A stretch of DNA of 64,000 nt from JAFALK01 sp042701975 (GCA_042701975.1 CP170561.1:1178001-1242000); one strand, 5' to 3'; numbered from the stretch's first letter, positions 1 through 9,057 are shown. The notes: generated by a model from the letters alone, not told the origin. Made by a program: numbers and translations.

Positions 1-460
1 GAAAGAACAGCGCCACCCAGCGCTCGTTGCGATCCCCGCCGCGCCACATCACCACGCCGCTGGCCGTCGAGCCCAGGGCCAGCACGATGGCGCCAAAGAC
101 CAAGCCGCTGCGGAAATCGCGCGCACCCAGGGCCGCCAGCGTGCCCAGCGTGACGACAAACAAGACCCAGACCAGGATCGGCGGCAGGCGCAGATCGCGG
201 TAGTTCAGGGCGCCCACCAGCTGCAGGAAGAGCGAAGCCATCAGCGCCGTGGCCGCAACCAGGGCTTGAAGATCGCGGGCCGGGCCGGGCGGGAAGGCGT
301 CCTGAAAAGTCGGGCCGGCGATCAGGCCCAAGCCCAGCAGCACCCAGCTCCAGCCCCAGAGCCGGACATGGCGGTGCTCGCGGTCGAGCCGCCACAGCAA
401 GAGCAGCGCCACTCCAAGCATGGAGTTCAGGCTGGCGCTCATGAACATCAAGGCGTTCAA
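1..460 (-). CDS. Multi-pass membrane protein, N-terminal part (runs off the window start)
   Basis: Reading the minus strand from 460 gives an open frame of about 153 codons that leaves the window at base 1. The product is strongly hydrophobic, with roughly five membrane segments separated by short Arg/Asp-rich loops and no recognisable catalytic motif in the visible part. A GGAGG about 10 nt upstream favours a TTG start at 460 (MNALMF...); ATG codons at 448 and 442 are alternatives. This style of N-terminus is common in membrane-anchored GGDEF signalling proteins of Burkholderiales, but the output domain would lie outside the window, so that identity is inference. It is divergent from trpS. 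Confidence 0.55.
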   Translation of the reverse strand, partial: MNALMFMSASLNSMLGVALLLLWRLDREHRHVRLWGWSWVLLGLGLIAGPTFQDAFPPGPARDLQALVAATALMASLFLQLVGALNYRDLRLPPILVWVLFVVTLGTLAALGARDFRSGLVFGAIVLALGSTASGVVMWRGGDRNERWVALFF

Positions 461-551
461 GCGGGCGGACCCTCCCTGTCTGACCACTGACGGCATTGCT
501 GGGACAATGGCGGCCTGATCTGTACAGCAGCCGCTTCAAAGCTTCAAGACG

Positions 552-1850
552 ATGACCCAGCGCGTTCTCACCGGCATCACCACCACCGGCACCCTGCATC
601 TTGGCAATTATGTGGGCGCAATCCGCCCCGCGATCATTGCAAGCCGCGAGCAAGGCGTGCAGAGTTTCTACTTCATGGCGGACTATCACGCCCTGATCAA
701 GTGCGACGACCCCGAGCGCGTGGCCCGCTCGCGCCTGGAGATCACCGCCACCTGGATCGCCGCCGGCCTGGACCCCGAGGTCTCGCTGATCTACCGCCAA
801 AGCGACATCCCCGAGATCCCCGAGCTGACCTGGCTGCTGACCTGCGTGACCGCCAAGGGGCAGATGAACCGCGCCCATGCCTACAAGGCCGCCGTGGATG
901 CCAACGTGGCCGCCGGCGAGGACCCGGATGCCGGCATCAGCATGGGCCTGTTCAGCTACCCGATCCTGATGACGGCCGACATCCTGGCCTTCAACGCCCA
1001 CCGCGTGCCCGTCGGCAAGGACCAGGCCCAGCACATCGAGATGGCGCGCGACGTGGCGCAGCGCTTCAACCACCTGTTCTGCCCGCCCGACGCGCCGCTC
1101 TTTACCCTGCCCGACGCGCAGATCGACGCCGAGATGGAGCTGCTGCCGGGTCTGGACGGCCGCAAAATGAGCAAGAGCTACGACAACGTGATCCCGCTCT
1201 TCGTCGGCGGCTCCAAGGCGCTGAAGGATGCCATCGCCCGCATCGTCACCGACTCCAAGCTGCCCGGCGAACCCAAGGAGCCCGAGGGCACCGCGCTGAT
1301 CCAGATCTTCGACGCCTTCGCCAACGCGGAGCAACGCGCCGCCTTCCGCGCCGAGCTGCGCGCCGGGCTGGCCTGGGGCGAGGCCAAGCAGCGCCTGTTC
1401 GACCAGATCGAGGGCCAGATCGGCCCCATGCGTGCCAAGTACGACGAGCTGATGGCTTCGCCCGAGAAGCTCGAAGCCATTCTGCAGGCCGGCGCCAAGA
1501 AGGCCCGCGCCCTGGCGGGCCCGCTGCTGGAACAGGCCCGCCAGGCCGTGGGCCTGCGCAGTTTCGCCGCGCCGCTGCGGCAAGCCGTTAGCGCCAAGAA
1601 GGACAAGGCCGCCCTGCCCGTCTTCAAGCAGTACCGCGAGGCCGACGGCAAGTTCTACTTCAAGCTCAACGCCGCTGATGGGTCGCTCCTGCTGCAGAGC
1701 TCTGCCTTCGACTCCGGCCGCGACGCCGGCCAGTGGGTCTCGCGCCTCAAGAACGAAGGCGCCGGGGCTTTGGGCGCTGCGCCCGTGCAAAGGGCTGCGG
1801 ATGATGCGAGCATTGCCGCTGCACTTGCCGCTTTTGGAGACGAAGCATGA
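552..1850 (+). CDS. trpS: Tryptophanyl-tRNA synthetase
   Basis: Class I aminoacyl-tRNA synthetase that charges tRNA-Trp in the cytoplasm. The 432-residue product has the HIGH-type motif GTLHLGNYVG near residue 12 and the KMSKS loop as GRKMSKS near residue 205, in the expected order. It is about 100 residues longer than the E. coli enzyme, with a Lys/Ala-rich C-terminal region, a long form often seen in Betaproteobacteria. The ATG at 552 gives the conserved N-terminus MTQRVLTGITTTG. The stop overlaps the start of the next gene by four bases (ATGA), suggesting translational coupling. Family assignment is secure. Confidence 0.97.
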   Translation: MTQRVLTGITTTGTLHLGNYVGAIRPAIIASREQGVQSFYFMADYHALIKCDDPERVARSRLEITATWIAAGLDPEVSLIYRQSDIPEIPELTWLLTCVTAKGQMNRAHAYKAAVDANVAAGEDPDAGISMGLFSYPILMTADILAFNAHRVPVGKDQAQHIEMARDVAQRFNHLFCPPDAPLFTLPDAQIDAEMELLPGLDGRKMSKSYDNVIPLFVGGSKALKDAIARIVTDSKLPGEPKEPEGTALIQIFDAFANAEQRAAFRAELRAGLAWGEAKQRLFDQIEGQIGPMRAKYDELMASPEKLEAILQAGAKKARALAGPLLEQARQAVGLRSFAAPLRQAVSAKKDKAALPVFKQYREADGKFYFKLNAADGSLLLQSSAFDSGRDAGQWVSRLKNEGAGALGAAPVQRAADDASIAAALAAFGDEA

Positions 1851-2320
1851 AGAGCCTGTTCAAGAAGACCACGCGCCGCACCGCGCTGTTCTCGGCCACC
1901 ATCGGTGCCGCCGTTGCCGCGCCCACGCTGGCCAGCGCCGCTGCGGCAACCGCAGCGGGCGGCGACAAGGTCGTCTATCACATCGACAACACCGCCAACC
2001 AGGCCACCAAGGGCCTGCGCAACATCCGCAACCACCTCGACGTGGCACCGGACACCAAGATCGTCGTCGTGACGCACGCCGAGGGCATCGACTTCCTGAT
2101 GGAAGGCGCCAAGGACGCGAAGAACCCCGACATCGAGTACGCCTCCCTCGTCTCCGCCCTGGTGGCGCGCGGCGTCACGTTCGAAGTCTGCGAGATCACG
2201 CTGAAGAACCGCGGCATCTCCAAGGACAAGTTCGTGATGGATGCGAGCTTCACGCCCTCGGGCGTGGTGCGGGTGGCGAGGTTGCAGCAGCGCGAAGGCT
2301 TTGCGTATCTGAAGCCTTGA
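1847..2320 (+). CDS. Exported DsrE/DsrF-like family protein
   Basis: A 157-residue protein with a basic N-terminus (KKTTRRTALF) followed by a hydrophobic Ala-rich stretch ending near ASAAAAT, a likely Sec or Tat signal peptide. The mature part has the DsrE-like alpha/beta fold pattern: VVYHIDN, a segment resembling KIVVVTHAEGIDFL, and a conserved Cys in FEVCEITL. Family members take part in sulfur relay or are periplasmic proteins of unknown function; the single Cys fits a sulfurtransferase-type role, but the substrate is unknown. It starts within the trpS stop codon region (4-nt overlap), so it is probably expressed from the trpS transcript. Confidence 0.85.
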   Translation: MKSLFKKTTRRTALFSATIGAAVAAPTLASAAAATAAGGDKVVYHIDNTANQATKGLRNIRNHLDVAPDTKIVVVTHAEGIDFLMEGAKDAKNPDIEYASLVSALVARGVTFEVCEITLKNRGISKDKFVMDASFTPSGVVRVARLQQREGFAYLKP

Positions 2321-2518
2321 GCGGGAGCCGCACGATGCGGACGCCGTCAAGGTTCATGCCGAAGTTCGTGTCGCCGCCCAGAACATGATGCTGGCCGAGC
2401 CCATCGCTGTTCGAACCGACAGGACGCTCGACGGCGCCAAAGACAACCTGCATTGGGGCAAGGCGCGAACGGCGGGCGATCTGGTGATGTTCTTCAATGC
2501 TCAGCCGTGCGCGTAGGC

Positions 2519-2803
2519 ATGAAGCTCTATCGATGCCTGATGCTCGGCGAGAACTTCCCCGGCTTCCTGCTCGGTGAAGCCGAACCCATCGGCTTCTACA
2601 CGACGCGGTTCGTGGAGGCTGAGGACGTTGAAGAGGCGCAACGCCTCGCGCTCGATCTGCTGCGGCAGGACGCTTCGTTGAACGTGCCAGCCGAGCGCCG
2701 TACCAAGAATGCACGCATCCATTTCGAGCAGATCGAGGAAGTGCCCGCCGATACGGAGAGAACGCCGAATCGCGGCTTCACCTTCTTTGTGATGGGAACC
2801 TGA
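2519..2803 (+). CDS. Conserved hypothetical protein
   Basis: A 94-residue soluble protein beginning MKLYRCLMLGENFPG and ending with an aromatic stretch (GFTFFVMGT). It contains the segment IGFYTTRFVEA followed by a helix rich in Glu, Ala and Leu. It resembles a small uncharacterised family found in Proteobacteria; no catalytic motif is evident. An in-frame upstream codon at 2453 would extend the protein, but the added residues look non-coding and ATG 2519 gives the natural N-terminus. Its stop overlaps the ATG of the RidA gene by one base (TGATG), so the two are likely co-translated. Confidence 0.75.
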   Translation: MKLYRCLMLGENFPGFLLGEAEPIGFYTTRFVEAEDVEEAQRLALDLLRQDASLNVPAERRTKNARIHFEQIEEVPADTERTPNRGFTFFVMGT

Positions 2804-3285
2804 TGAGCGACACCCGCGCCACCCGCTTCGCCGCCCTCGAGCAATCGCTCGGCCACAGCTTCGCCGGCGAGATCAAGATTGGCGGGAACTACGTGTCCAC
2901 CGTACGCCACGGCGATCAGGTTTTCGTCAGCGGGCAGATTCCGCGCGTGGGCGACGACGTGGTCGTCAAGGGTCGTGTCGGCTCACAAGTGAGCTTGGTC
3001 CAAGCGCAGCAGGCCGCACGGATCTGCACCATGCGCGCGCTCGCGCTGCTGGCCCAATCGCTCGGCTCGCTCGATGCCATCGAGCAGGTGCTGCGCATCA
3101 CCGTCTTCGTGCAATCGGCCGAAGGCTTCACGCAGCAGAGCGAGGTGGCCGATGGCGCCACCGAGGTGCTGCACGCCATCCTCGGCGAGGCCGGAAGGCC
3201 GACGCGGACTTCGGTCGGCGTGTTTCAGCTGCCCAAGAATGCGGCGGTGGAGATCGACTTCATCGTCGCCGCCGCTCCCGGCTGA
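2803..3285 (+). CDS. RidA/YjgF-type family protein
   Basis: A 160-residue member of the RidA (YjgF/YER057c/UK114) superfamily, whose archetype hydrolyses reactive enamine/imine intermediates of amino-acid metabolism. Visible features are the beta-strand VFVSGQIPR, the central helix region with QAARICTMRALALL, the segment VLRITVFVQS, and the C-terminal strand AAVEIDFIVAA. The archetypal RidA active-site Arg lies in a stretch like N-P-R-A-A; here the equivalent region reads RTSVGVFQLPKNAAVEID, so this is one of the divergent Rid subgroups and catalysis as an imine deaminase is not certain. It overlaps the upstream hypothetical gene by one base. Confidence 0.9.
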   Translation: MSDTRATRFAALEQSLGHSFAGEIKIGGNYVSTVRHGDQVFVSGQIPRVGDDVVVKGRVGSQVSLVQAQQAARICTMRALALLAQSLGSLDAIEQVLRITVFVQSAEGFTQQSEVADGATEVLHAILGEAGRPTRTSVGVFQLPKNAAVEIDFIVAAAPG

Positions 3286-3636
3286 CTAACCGGCGCGCTG
3301 AAAGGCCCGCCACCAGCCGCCCGTGAGCACGAAGCGCGGAAAGCTCACCCACTGCTCCAGAAAGATGCGCGCCACCGCGTTGCCGGGACCGCTGAACGGA
3401 ACGGGCGGGTTCACTTCCAGCGCATGGCCGCGGCCCTGTGCGATCACCGAGACGACCATGGCAACGAGTCCGGCCACGGCTTCGCCCCAGCCGCCCGCAA
3501 CAAGGCCCAGCACGAGCGCGACATTGCCGCACAGGAACAGCGGCACGACCACGATGTGCAGCAGCAGGTTGGCGCGCGAGCCGTGATAACGGGCATAGCC
3601 CTCCCATTGCCAGCGCAGCAGTTCGTTCAAGCCCAT
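3286..3636 (-). CDS. Mpo1-like (DUF962) membrane protein
   Basis: A 116-residue small membrane protein. It has the family pattern of a His near the first membrane segment (YHGSRANLLLHIVVVPLF), a second hydrophobic pair (ALVLGLVAGG, AVAGLVAMVVSVIAQ) and the signature GRGHALEVNPP. The yeast homologue Mpo1 is an Fe(II)-dependent dioxygenase that alpha-oxidises 2-hydroxy fatty acids; the conserved His residues are present here, but bacterial function is inferred. The start is ATG 3636, preceded by a strong GAGGAGG about six bases upstream; a longer reading from 3708 lacks support. It is convergent with ridA and divergent from the GFA gene. Confidence 0.8.
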   Translation of the reverse strand: MGLNELLRWQWEGYARYHGSRANLLLHIVVVPLFLCGNVALVLGLVAGGWGEAVAGLVAMVVSVIAQGRGHALEVNPPVPFSGPGNAVARIFLEQWVSFPRFVLTGGWWRAFQRAG

Positions 3637-3728
3637 CGTTTTCCTCCTCGGCCAAGGATATCCGGATCGACCTCGCTGAAGCGCTCGGTTAGGCTTCCCC
3701 CTCATCAAAATACCGGGAGCGAGAACCC

Positions 3729-4154
3729 ATGACCGAGAGAACCGGCGGCTGCTTGTGCGGCCAGGTGCGCTACACCCTGAGCGCCGACCCCGTGGCCTCG
3801 CGCATTTGCTGGTGCCGCGATTGCCAGCACATCGCTGGCAACGGCACGGTGAACGCGATCTTCCCGAGCGAGTCCATCGCCATCACCGGCGAGACGAAGG
3901 CGTACCTGAGCTCGGCAGAAAGCGGCAACCAGATCACGCGACGTTTCTGCCCGCAGTGCGGCAGCCACCTGTTCGCCGATTCGAGCGGCCGAGCGGGCTT
4001 CACGGTCGTGCGCATCGGCACGCTGGACGATCCTTCCTCGGTCAAGCCCGCGATGAACATCTGGAGCACGAGCGCGCCGAACTGGGCCTGCCTGGATACC
4101 GAGCTGCAGTCTTCCGAGCGCCAGCCAGCGCCGCTGCAAGCGGCCAAATCCTGA
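3729..4154 (+). CDS. GFA family zinc-binding protein
   Basis: A 141-residue protein of the glutathione-dependent formaldehyde-activating (GFA/CENP-V) fold. It shows the complete zinc-binding cysteine set: CLCG near the N-terminus, CWCRDC in the 30s and CPQCGSHL near residue 77. Despite the family name, most members are not shown to act on formaldehyde; a role in small-molecule detoxification or glutathione adduct handling is only a family-level guess. The gene is followed after 13 nt by a secreted thioredoxin-like gene and then, convergent, by gshA, which makes for a glutathione/thiol theme in the neighbourhood. Confidence 0.88.
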   Translation: MTERTGGCLCGQVRYTLSADPVASRICWCRDCQHIAGNGTVNAIFPSESIAITGETKAYLSSAESGNQITRRFCPQCGSHLFADSSGRAGFTVVRIGTLDDPSSVKPAMNIWSTSAPNWACLDTELQSSERQPAPLQAAKS

Positions 4155-4167
4155 GGGAGCGCCACCC

Positions 4168-4734
4168 ATGATCCATCGCATCGCGCTCACGCTGTGCGCG
4201 CTCGCCGCTTCGGCATCCGTCTTCGCTGACGACGCCGAGAAGCACCGCCCCTCCAAGGGCGACGTGCCGCCGCCGTACGTCGGTCGCCAGCTGGGCGGCC
4301 CGGAGATCCGGCTCGACGCCGAACCGGGCAAAGCCTATGTGGTGACGTTCTGGGCCAGCTGGTGCGGCCCGTGCATGCAGGAGATGCCCATCCTTGCCAA
4401 CATCCAGCAGCTTGCCGGAGACAAGGTGCGGGTGGTGGCCGTGAACATCGAGGAGCGCGACGTCTATCGCAAGCTGCAGGGGCTGATCAAGCAGACGGGG
4501 CTGCCGCCGGCCTTCGACCCCGACCACAAGGCGCGGGACGCGTACGGCGTGAAGGGCATCCCGCACATGGTGATCGTCGGGCGCGACGGCCGCATCACCT
4601 CGGTGCGCATCGGCTATTCCGACTCATCGCTCGACGCGCTGGCCGCGCAGCTCAACGAAGCCCTGGCCGCTGCGCCTGCGGCCTCTGCCCCTCCCGCCAA
4701 AGCCGCCGAAGCCGCCGAAGCCAAGGGCGGCTGA
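4168..4734 (+). CDS. Periplasmic TlpA/ResA-like thiol-disulfide protein
   Basis: A 188-residue protein with a short Sec signal peptide (cleavage near SVFA-DDAEK) and a thioredoxin-fold domain carrying the redox motif WASWCGPCMQEMP around residue 65 and the cis-Pro loop GIPHMVIV around residue 133. This fits the TlpA/ResA group of periplasmic thiol-disulfide oxidoreductases, which reduce cysteines of apocytochromes or other exported proteins. The partner protein is unknown. The last 25 residues are an Ala/Pro/Glu low-complexity tail encoded by gccgaa/gccgcc repeats, unusual for the family and probably disordered. A GAGGGAG sequence about nine bases upstream supports the start. Confidence 0.9.
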   Translation: MIHRIALTLCALAASASVFADDAEKHRPSKGDVPPPYVGRQLGGPEIRLDAEPGKAYVVTFWASWCGPCMQEMPILANIQQLAGDKVRVVAVNIEERDVYRKLQGLIKQTGLPPAFDPDHKARDAYGVKGIPHMVIVGRDGRITSVRIGYSDSSLDALAAQLNEALAAAPAASAPPAKAAEAAEAKGG

Positions 4735-4742
4735 GGCGCGCC

Positions 4743-6287
4743 TCAGATCTCCAGCGCTGTCGGCGCCACATACCGCTGCCGGAAGGTCTCGAAGTCCTCC
4801 CCGCAGGCCGCATCCGCCGCCTCGATGCGCTGCTGCTCGGCCAGTGATTCGGCGGCCAGGCGCTTGTAGTGATCGAACAGGCCCTCGCGGCTGGGCAGGG
4901 CCGTGATGTGCGCGCGCGTGGCTTCGGATTGCGCTTGAATGAAGCGCACGTGCGAGCCGCCGAAATCGCGCTGCATCACTTCGAGCACGCGGGCCGAAGG
5001 CGTGGTATCGGGCTTGAGGATGCGGCGGCGGGCTTCCATCAGCGCCTCGCCATAGAGCGAACCGCCGTGCGCCTTGTCCAGCGCCGCAGCCATGGGCTCG
5101 CATTCGCGCAGCACCTGGGAGCCCCAGTCGGCGAGGCTGCGCGTCTGGGTGCCGTACTCCAGCTGCAAGTCCTTCTCGCGCCCACGCGCGGCCACGCGGT
5201 GCTGGTTGCGCGAGAGCGCGGCGATCTCCTCGGGCGTGTCGGGCGGGCTGTCGGTGGTGAGGCAGTGCAGCAAGAAGACGTCGAGGAAGCGCATGGTCTG
5301 CGCGTTGATGCCCACGGGCTCGAACGGGTCGAGGTCCATGCAGCGCACTTCCACGTACTCGACACCGCGCTCGCGCAGCGCGTGCAGCGGCCGTTCGCCG
5401 GGACGGATCACGCGCTTGGGCCGGATCGTGCCGTAGAACTCGTTCTCGATCTGCAGGAGGCTGGTGGACAGCTGGTTGTAGTCGCCACCCGGGTTGAGCA
5501 CGCCGATGGCTTCATAAGGACCGTAGGGCCGCACCAGCGCCGCTTCGAGCGAGGCGGCGTAGCTGTCCAGGTTGTTGTAGCTGACCGCCAGCAGCGCCTG
5601 CGCGTCGCTCTGGTAGCCCAGCCGGCCCATGCGCAGCGAGGTGGCGTGCGGCATGTGGAAGGTGTGGATCTGTCCGCCAGCGCTGGTGCAGGCCAGCGGC
5701 AGCAGCTCGTGGCGGCGCCCGGCGACGAAGCTCGAACACAGGGCCGGCGAGGCGCCGAAGAGATACAGCAGCAAGAAGCTGTGGCGGCGGAAGTTGCGGA
5801 TCAAGCCGAAGTACTGCTCGCTCGTCACGCCGGGCAGCGACCAGTTGTAGTGGATGCCGGAGATCGTCTGCATGCGCCGGCCATAGCGCTGGCCCAGGCC
5901 CATGCGGTAGATGCTCTTGGCGCGGCCGATGTGCGAGTTGCCGTAGCGGCCGATGGGGATGGTTTCATCCGTCGGCAAGCCGCTGGGCATGGAGCTGACC
6001 CACAGCCGCTCGTCGCCCTGCCTGCGCTGGGCGCCCAGGGCCGCGTAGACGGCCTGATGCACGTCCGTCAGCTCAGCCAGCGCGGATTCGGGTGTGGCGT
6101 GCACGCCGGTGATGAGTTCGACCTGCGATTCGGAGTAGTCGGTGGTGATGCTCGGGTGCGTGAGCGCCGAACCCAGTCCCTGTGGGTGGGGCGTCAGCGC
6201 CAGCGTGCCCTCTCCCGTGGCGCGCAGGCTTTCCTTCTCGATGCCGCGGCGGATGCCCAGCAGTTGTGCGTCGGCCAAGGTGACCAT
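4743..6287 (-). CDS. gshA: Glutamate-cysteine ligase
   Basis: First enzyme of glutathione synthesis, joining Glu and Cys with ATP. The 514-residue product matches the proteobacterial type-1 GshA length (about 518 in E. coli). Diagnostic segments include GIEKESLRATGEGTLA near the N-terminus, HPSITTDYSESQVELIT, the stretch GVEYVEVRCMDLDPF and YGTQTRSLADWG. The open frame continues upstream to 6791, but that extension overlaps the metallo-hydrolase gene on the same strand in a different frame and is not protein-like; ATG 6287 has an AAGGGA just upstream. The 134-nt gap to the next gene upstream suggests its own promoter. Confidence 0.96.
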   Translation of the reverse strand: MVTLADAQLLGIRRGIEKESLRATGEGTLALTPHPQGLGSALTHPSITTDYSESQVELITGVHATPESALAELTDVHQAVYAALGAQRRQGDERLWVSSMPSGLPTDETIPIGRYGNSHIGRAKSIYRMGLGQRYGRRMQTISGIHYNWSLPGVTSEQYFGLIRNFRRHSFLLLYLFGASPALCSSFVAGRRHELLPLACTSAGGQIHTFHMPHATSLRMGRLGYQSDAQALLAVSYNNLDSYAASLEAALVRPYGPYEAIGVLNPGGDYNQLSTSLLQIENEFYGTIRPKRVIRPGERPLHALRERGVEYVEVRCMDLDPFEPVGINAQTMRFLDVFLLHCLTTDSPPDTPEEIAALSRNQHRVAARGREKDLQLEYGTQTRSLADWGSQVLRECEPMAAALDKAHGGSLYGEALMEARRRILKPDTTPSARVLEVMQRDFGGSHVRFIQAQSEATRAHITALPSREGLFDHYKRLAAESLAEQQRIEAADAACGEDFETFRQRYVAPTALEI

Positions 6288-6421
6288 GTTGTTCCCTTTC
6301 GGGCCTGTTTCTTCAGCGGAGGCGCACGGTATCAGAAGGCCATGAAACCCGCTCGCTCGGCCGGGCAAGACCCTTGCCGGAGGCAAAGAACCCGGGGCTC
6401 CTCCAGCGCCCCAGGCCGCCC

Positions 6422-7351
6422 TTACTTCTCCTGCGTCTCCATCAACAGGTAGGTGTTGTAGGCGTTCATGCGGTTTGCCACTTTGAACAGCGGCAGCCCC
6501 TCGTAGGCCGACCAGTCGGTGGCCGCATAGGCTTCCTCGAAAGGCACCATGTCGCGCGCTGCGCGGCCCATGGTGGCGCGCAGGTAGGCCAGGTAGTCGC
6601 GCGTGAGCAGCATGTCCACGCGCGCGTCGCTGGAGGCCGGACCGTGGCCCGGCACGACGATCTTGACGGGCCAGGCGAGCAGCCGGTCGAGTGAGGCGAT
6701 CCAGCGCGCGCTGTCGGCCTGACCCACGTAGGGCACGCGGCCGCGGAAGACGATGTCGCCGGCCAGGATCAGCTGGTCGGAGGGCAGCCACACGGCCAGG
6801 TCCTCGGGCGTGTGGGCCGGGCCGACGGGCGTGAGCACCAGCTCGAGGCCGCCGGCGCGCAGCTGCGTCTGCTTGTCGATCCAGCGATCGGCGGGCACCA
6901 AGCGCGTGCCGGGCTCGATCAGGCCGGCCTCGATGCTTGCCTTCAGGCGCTGGCTGGCGGTCTCGCTGTAGAGGTACTCGCGACCCAGGCTGTGGGCGAC
7001 GATGGTGGCGCCCAGGTCCTTGAAGACCTGCAGGCCGTAGATGTGGTCGGCGTGGTAGTGGCTGACGATGACGGTGGTGATGGGCTTGTCGCTCAGCTGC
7101 CGGATCGTCTTCACCAGCTCGCGCGCCAGGGCCGGCGAGCCCAGGGCATCGAACACCACCACGCCTTCAGGGCCGATCAGGATGCCGGCGTTGGAGATGA
7201 AGTTGCGGTTCTCGCGGCTGCCCAGGGCGGATTCACCTTGCACGAGGTAGGCGTGCGCCGAGAGCTTCTCGGCGTGCAGCGGCTGGGCCGAGGCGCACGC
7301 GGCAGTGAAGCACAGGGCAGCGGCGGCAAGGATGCGGGGCAGCAGACGCAT
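6422..7351 (-). CDS. Exported metallo-beta-lactamase-fold hydrolase
   Basis: A 309-residue MBL-superfamily protein with a Sec signal peptide (MRLLPRILAAAALCF..., cleavage near ASA-QPLH). The zinc-binding motif is present as SHYHADH near residue 110, with downstream ligands in GPAHTPEDLAVW (His), LAGDIVF (bridging Asp) and VPGHGPA (His). This pattern is typical of class B-like periplasmic hydrolases, including the quinoprotein-relay type; the substrate cannot be told. An in-frame GTG at 7390 overlaps the SulP stop as GTGA and could be the true coupled start, giving 13 more residues; ATG 7351 gives the better signal peptide. It likely shares a transcript with the SulP gene. Confidence 0.85.
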   Translation of the reverse strand: MRLLPRILAAAALCFTAACASAQPLHAEKLSAHAYLVQGESALGSRENRNFISNAGILIGPEGVVVFDALGSPALARELVKTIRQLSDKPITTVIVSHYHADHIYGLQVFKDLGATIVAHSLGREYLYSETASQRLKASIEAGLIEPGTRLVPADRWIDKQTQLRAGGLELVLTPVGPAHTPEDLAVWLPSDQLILAGDIVFRGRVPYVGQADSARWIASLDRLLAWPVKIVVPGHGPASSDARVDMLLTRDYLAYLRATMGRAARDMVPFEEAYAATDWSAYEGLPLFKVANRMNAYNTYLLMETQEK

Positions 7352-7386
7352 AACCGCAAGCTTAAGCGCAACGCGGCCGTCTGCGT

Positions 7387-9057
7387 TCACGATCCACCCA
7401 CTTCGCCTGTCCGCTCCGTGGCCAGCCCCTGGTGATGGCTCAAATGCATCTCGCCCTTGAACCAGCGCTCCCAGCGGCCCAGGCGCAAGCGGTCCAGCAC
7501 GGGGCCTTTCACTTCGGAAAGATCCAGCCGCAGGCCTTGGCTCACCAGCGCGTCATGCAGGTCGCGCAGGGCCTCGAAGCCGCTGAAGTCGATGGCATTG
7601 ACGGGCGACATCAGCAGCAGCACGCGGTCGATGGCGCGGCCCTCGCGGCGCGCGTCGTCCAGGTGCCCCTGCACCACGTCGGCCAGGCTGCGGGCGTTGA
7701 TGAAGACCAGGCTCTCGTCAATGCGCAGGCCCAGCACGTGCGGCGATTCCTCGACCTTGTAGCGGCCGACGTTGCGGTAGTGCTCGGTGCCTGGCACGCG
7801 GCCGATGCGGGCCACGTGCGGCCGCGCCGTGCGCTGCAGCAGCAGGGCGATGGAGCCCACCACGCCCACGGCCAGGCCTTGCGACACGCCGACCAGCAGC
7901 ACGAGCAGGGTGACGGTGAGCATCAGCACGCCTTCGGCCGGTGCATAACGCCAAGCGCGCTTGTACGGCGAGACGCTGAACCCCGAGAGCACGGCCACGA
8001 TGATGGTGGCGGCCAGCACGGCCTTGGGCAGCCAGGCCAGCGGGCCAGCCAGCAGCAGCATGGCCAGGCCCATGAAGCCGGCCACGAAGACGCCGCTCAT
8101 GCGGCTGCGGCTGCCGGCGTCGTGCAGCAGCACGCTGCGCGAGAAGCTGGCCGCCACGGGCATGCCGGCGCTGAAGGCGGCGATCAGGTTGGCAGCGCCC
8201 AGACCGCGCAGCTCGGCGCGCGGCAGCACCTTCTCGCCGCGCCGGCGCGCCAGCGATTCCGCGACCACCAGGCTGGAGACGTAGGCCATCAGCCCGATCA
8301 GCAGCGCCGGCCCGATCAGCGAGGCCCACAGCGCGGCATCGAACAGGGGCAGGCTCATCGGCGCGTGCAGGGCCGGCAGGGCGCCGACGAGCTGCACCTC
8401 GTGCGCGCGGGCGCCACTCAGCGCCGCGACGGCCATCGCCGCCAGCAGCACGGCCAGCGGCGCCAGGCGCGCGATCGTGCCCTTCAACCAGCGGCGCACG
8501 GCCAGCAGCGTTGCGCACGCCGCGATGCCGTAGACGGCGCTCCAAGCCTGCCAAGCAAAACCCGTGGCGGCAAAGGAATGCCAGAGCGTGAAGGGATCCG
8601 AACCGTGCGCCGGGCTGCCCAGCAGCACGGGCAGTTGCGACAGCGCAATGGACAGCGTGGCGCCGGTCTCGAAGCCGTGCAGCACGGGCACGGAGAGCAG
8701 CGACGCCAGCGCATCGAGCCGCAGCACGCTGGCCGCCAGCAGCACCAGGCCGACCTCGGCCGCCAGCACCAGCGCGCCTTGCGATGCCGTGAAGCCCGCG
8801 GGGATTCCGCCCAGGGCCTGGGCGATCATCAGCGCCAGCACGGCCACCGGACCGATGGCGAGCACGGGGCTGGAGCCGGTCAGCGCATAGGCCAGGGCCG
8901 GCAGCAGGCTGGCGTAGAGACCCACTTCGGGCGGCAGCCCCGCGAGCATGGCGTAGGCCAGGCTTTGCGGGATGAGGAGGACGCTGACGATGAAGCCGGC
9001 GAGCAGGTCGTCGCGCCAGGTGGTGCGAACGGCCGAGAAGAAGGACGTGGAATTCAT
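7387..9057 (-). CDS. SulP-family anion transporter with STAS domain
   Basis: A 556-residue inner-membrane protein. The N-terminal half holds about ten or more hydrophobic segments with the SulP signature region IPQSLAYAMLAGLPPEVGLYAS near residue 30, and the C-terminal 130 residues form a soluble STAS domain (LRIDESLVFINA, VLLLMSPVNAIDFSG). SulP proteins carry sulfate, bicarbonate or other anions, often with Na+ or H+; the actual anion is not evident. The start is placed at ATG 9057 (MNSTSFF), since the upstream extension to 9102 is not conserved-looking. The downstream hydrolase gene begins at or within its stop, suggesting an operon. Confidence 0.92.
   Translation of the reverse strand: MNSTSFFSAVRTTWRDDLLAGFIVSVLLIPQSLAYAMLAGLPPEVGLYASLLPALAYALTGSSPVLAIGPVAVLALMIAQALGGIPAGFTASQGALVLAAEVGLVLLAASVLRLDALASLLSVPVLHGFETGATLSIALSQLPVLLGSPAHGSDPFTLWHSFAATGFAWQAWSAVYGIAACATLLAVRRWLKGTIARLAPLAVLLAAMAVAALSGARAHEVQLVGALPALHAPMSLPLFDAALWASLIGPALLIGLMAYVSSLVVAESLARRRGEKVLPRAELRGLGAANLIAAFSAGMPVAASFSRSVLLHDAGSRSRMSGVFVAGFMGLAMLLLAGPLAWLPKAVLAATIIVAVLSGFSVSPYKRAWRYAPAEGVLMLTVTLLVLLVGVSQGLAVGVVGSIALLLQRTARPHVARIGRVPGTEHYRNVGRYKVEESPHVLGLRIDESLVFINARSLADVVQGHLDDARREGRAIDRVLLLMSPVNAIDFSGFEALRDLHDALVSQGLRLDLSEVKGPVLDRLRLGRWERWFKGEMHLSHHQGLATERTGEVGGS

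Noticed and set aside
2321..2518. Possible gene or remnant between the DsrE-like and the hypothetical gene (minus-strand reading with LGGDTNFGMNLDGVRIV)
   Set aside because: The segment looks somewhat protein-like but has no start signal, overlaps the next gene and matches no family I know. Too weak to call.
6288..6791. N-terminal extension of gshA by about 168 residues
   Set aside because: The extension lies over the metallo-hydrolase gene in a shifted frame and is low-complexity; ATG 6287 matches the family start.
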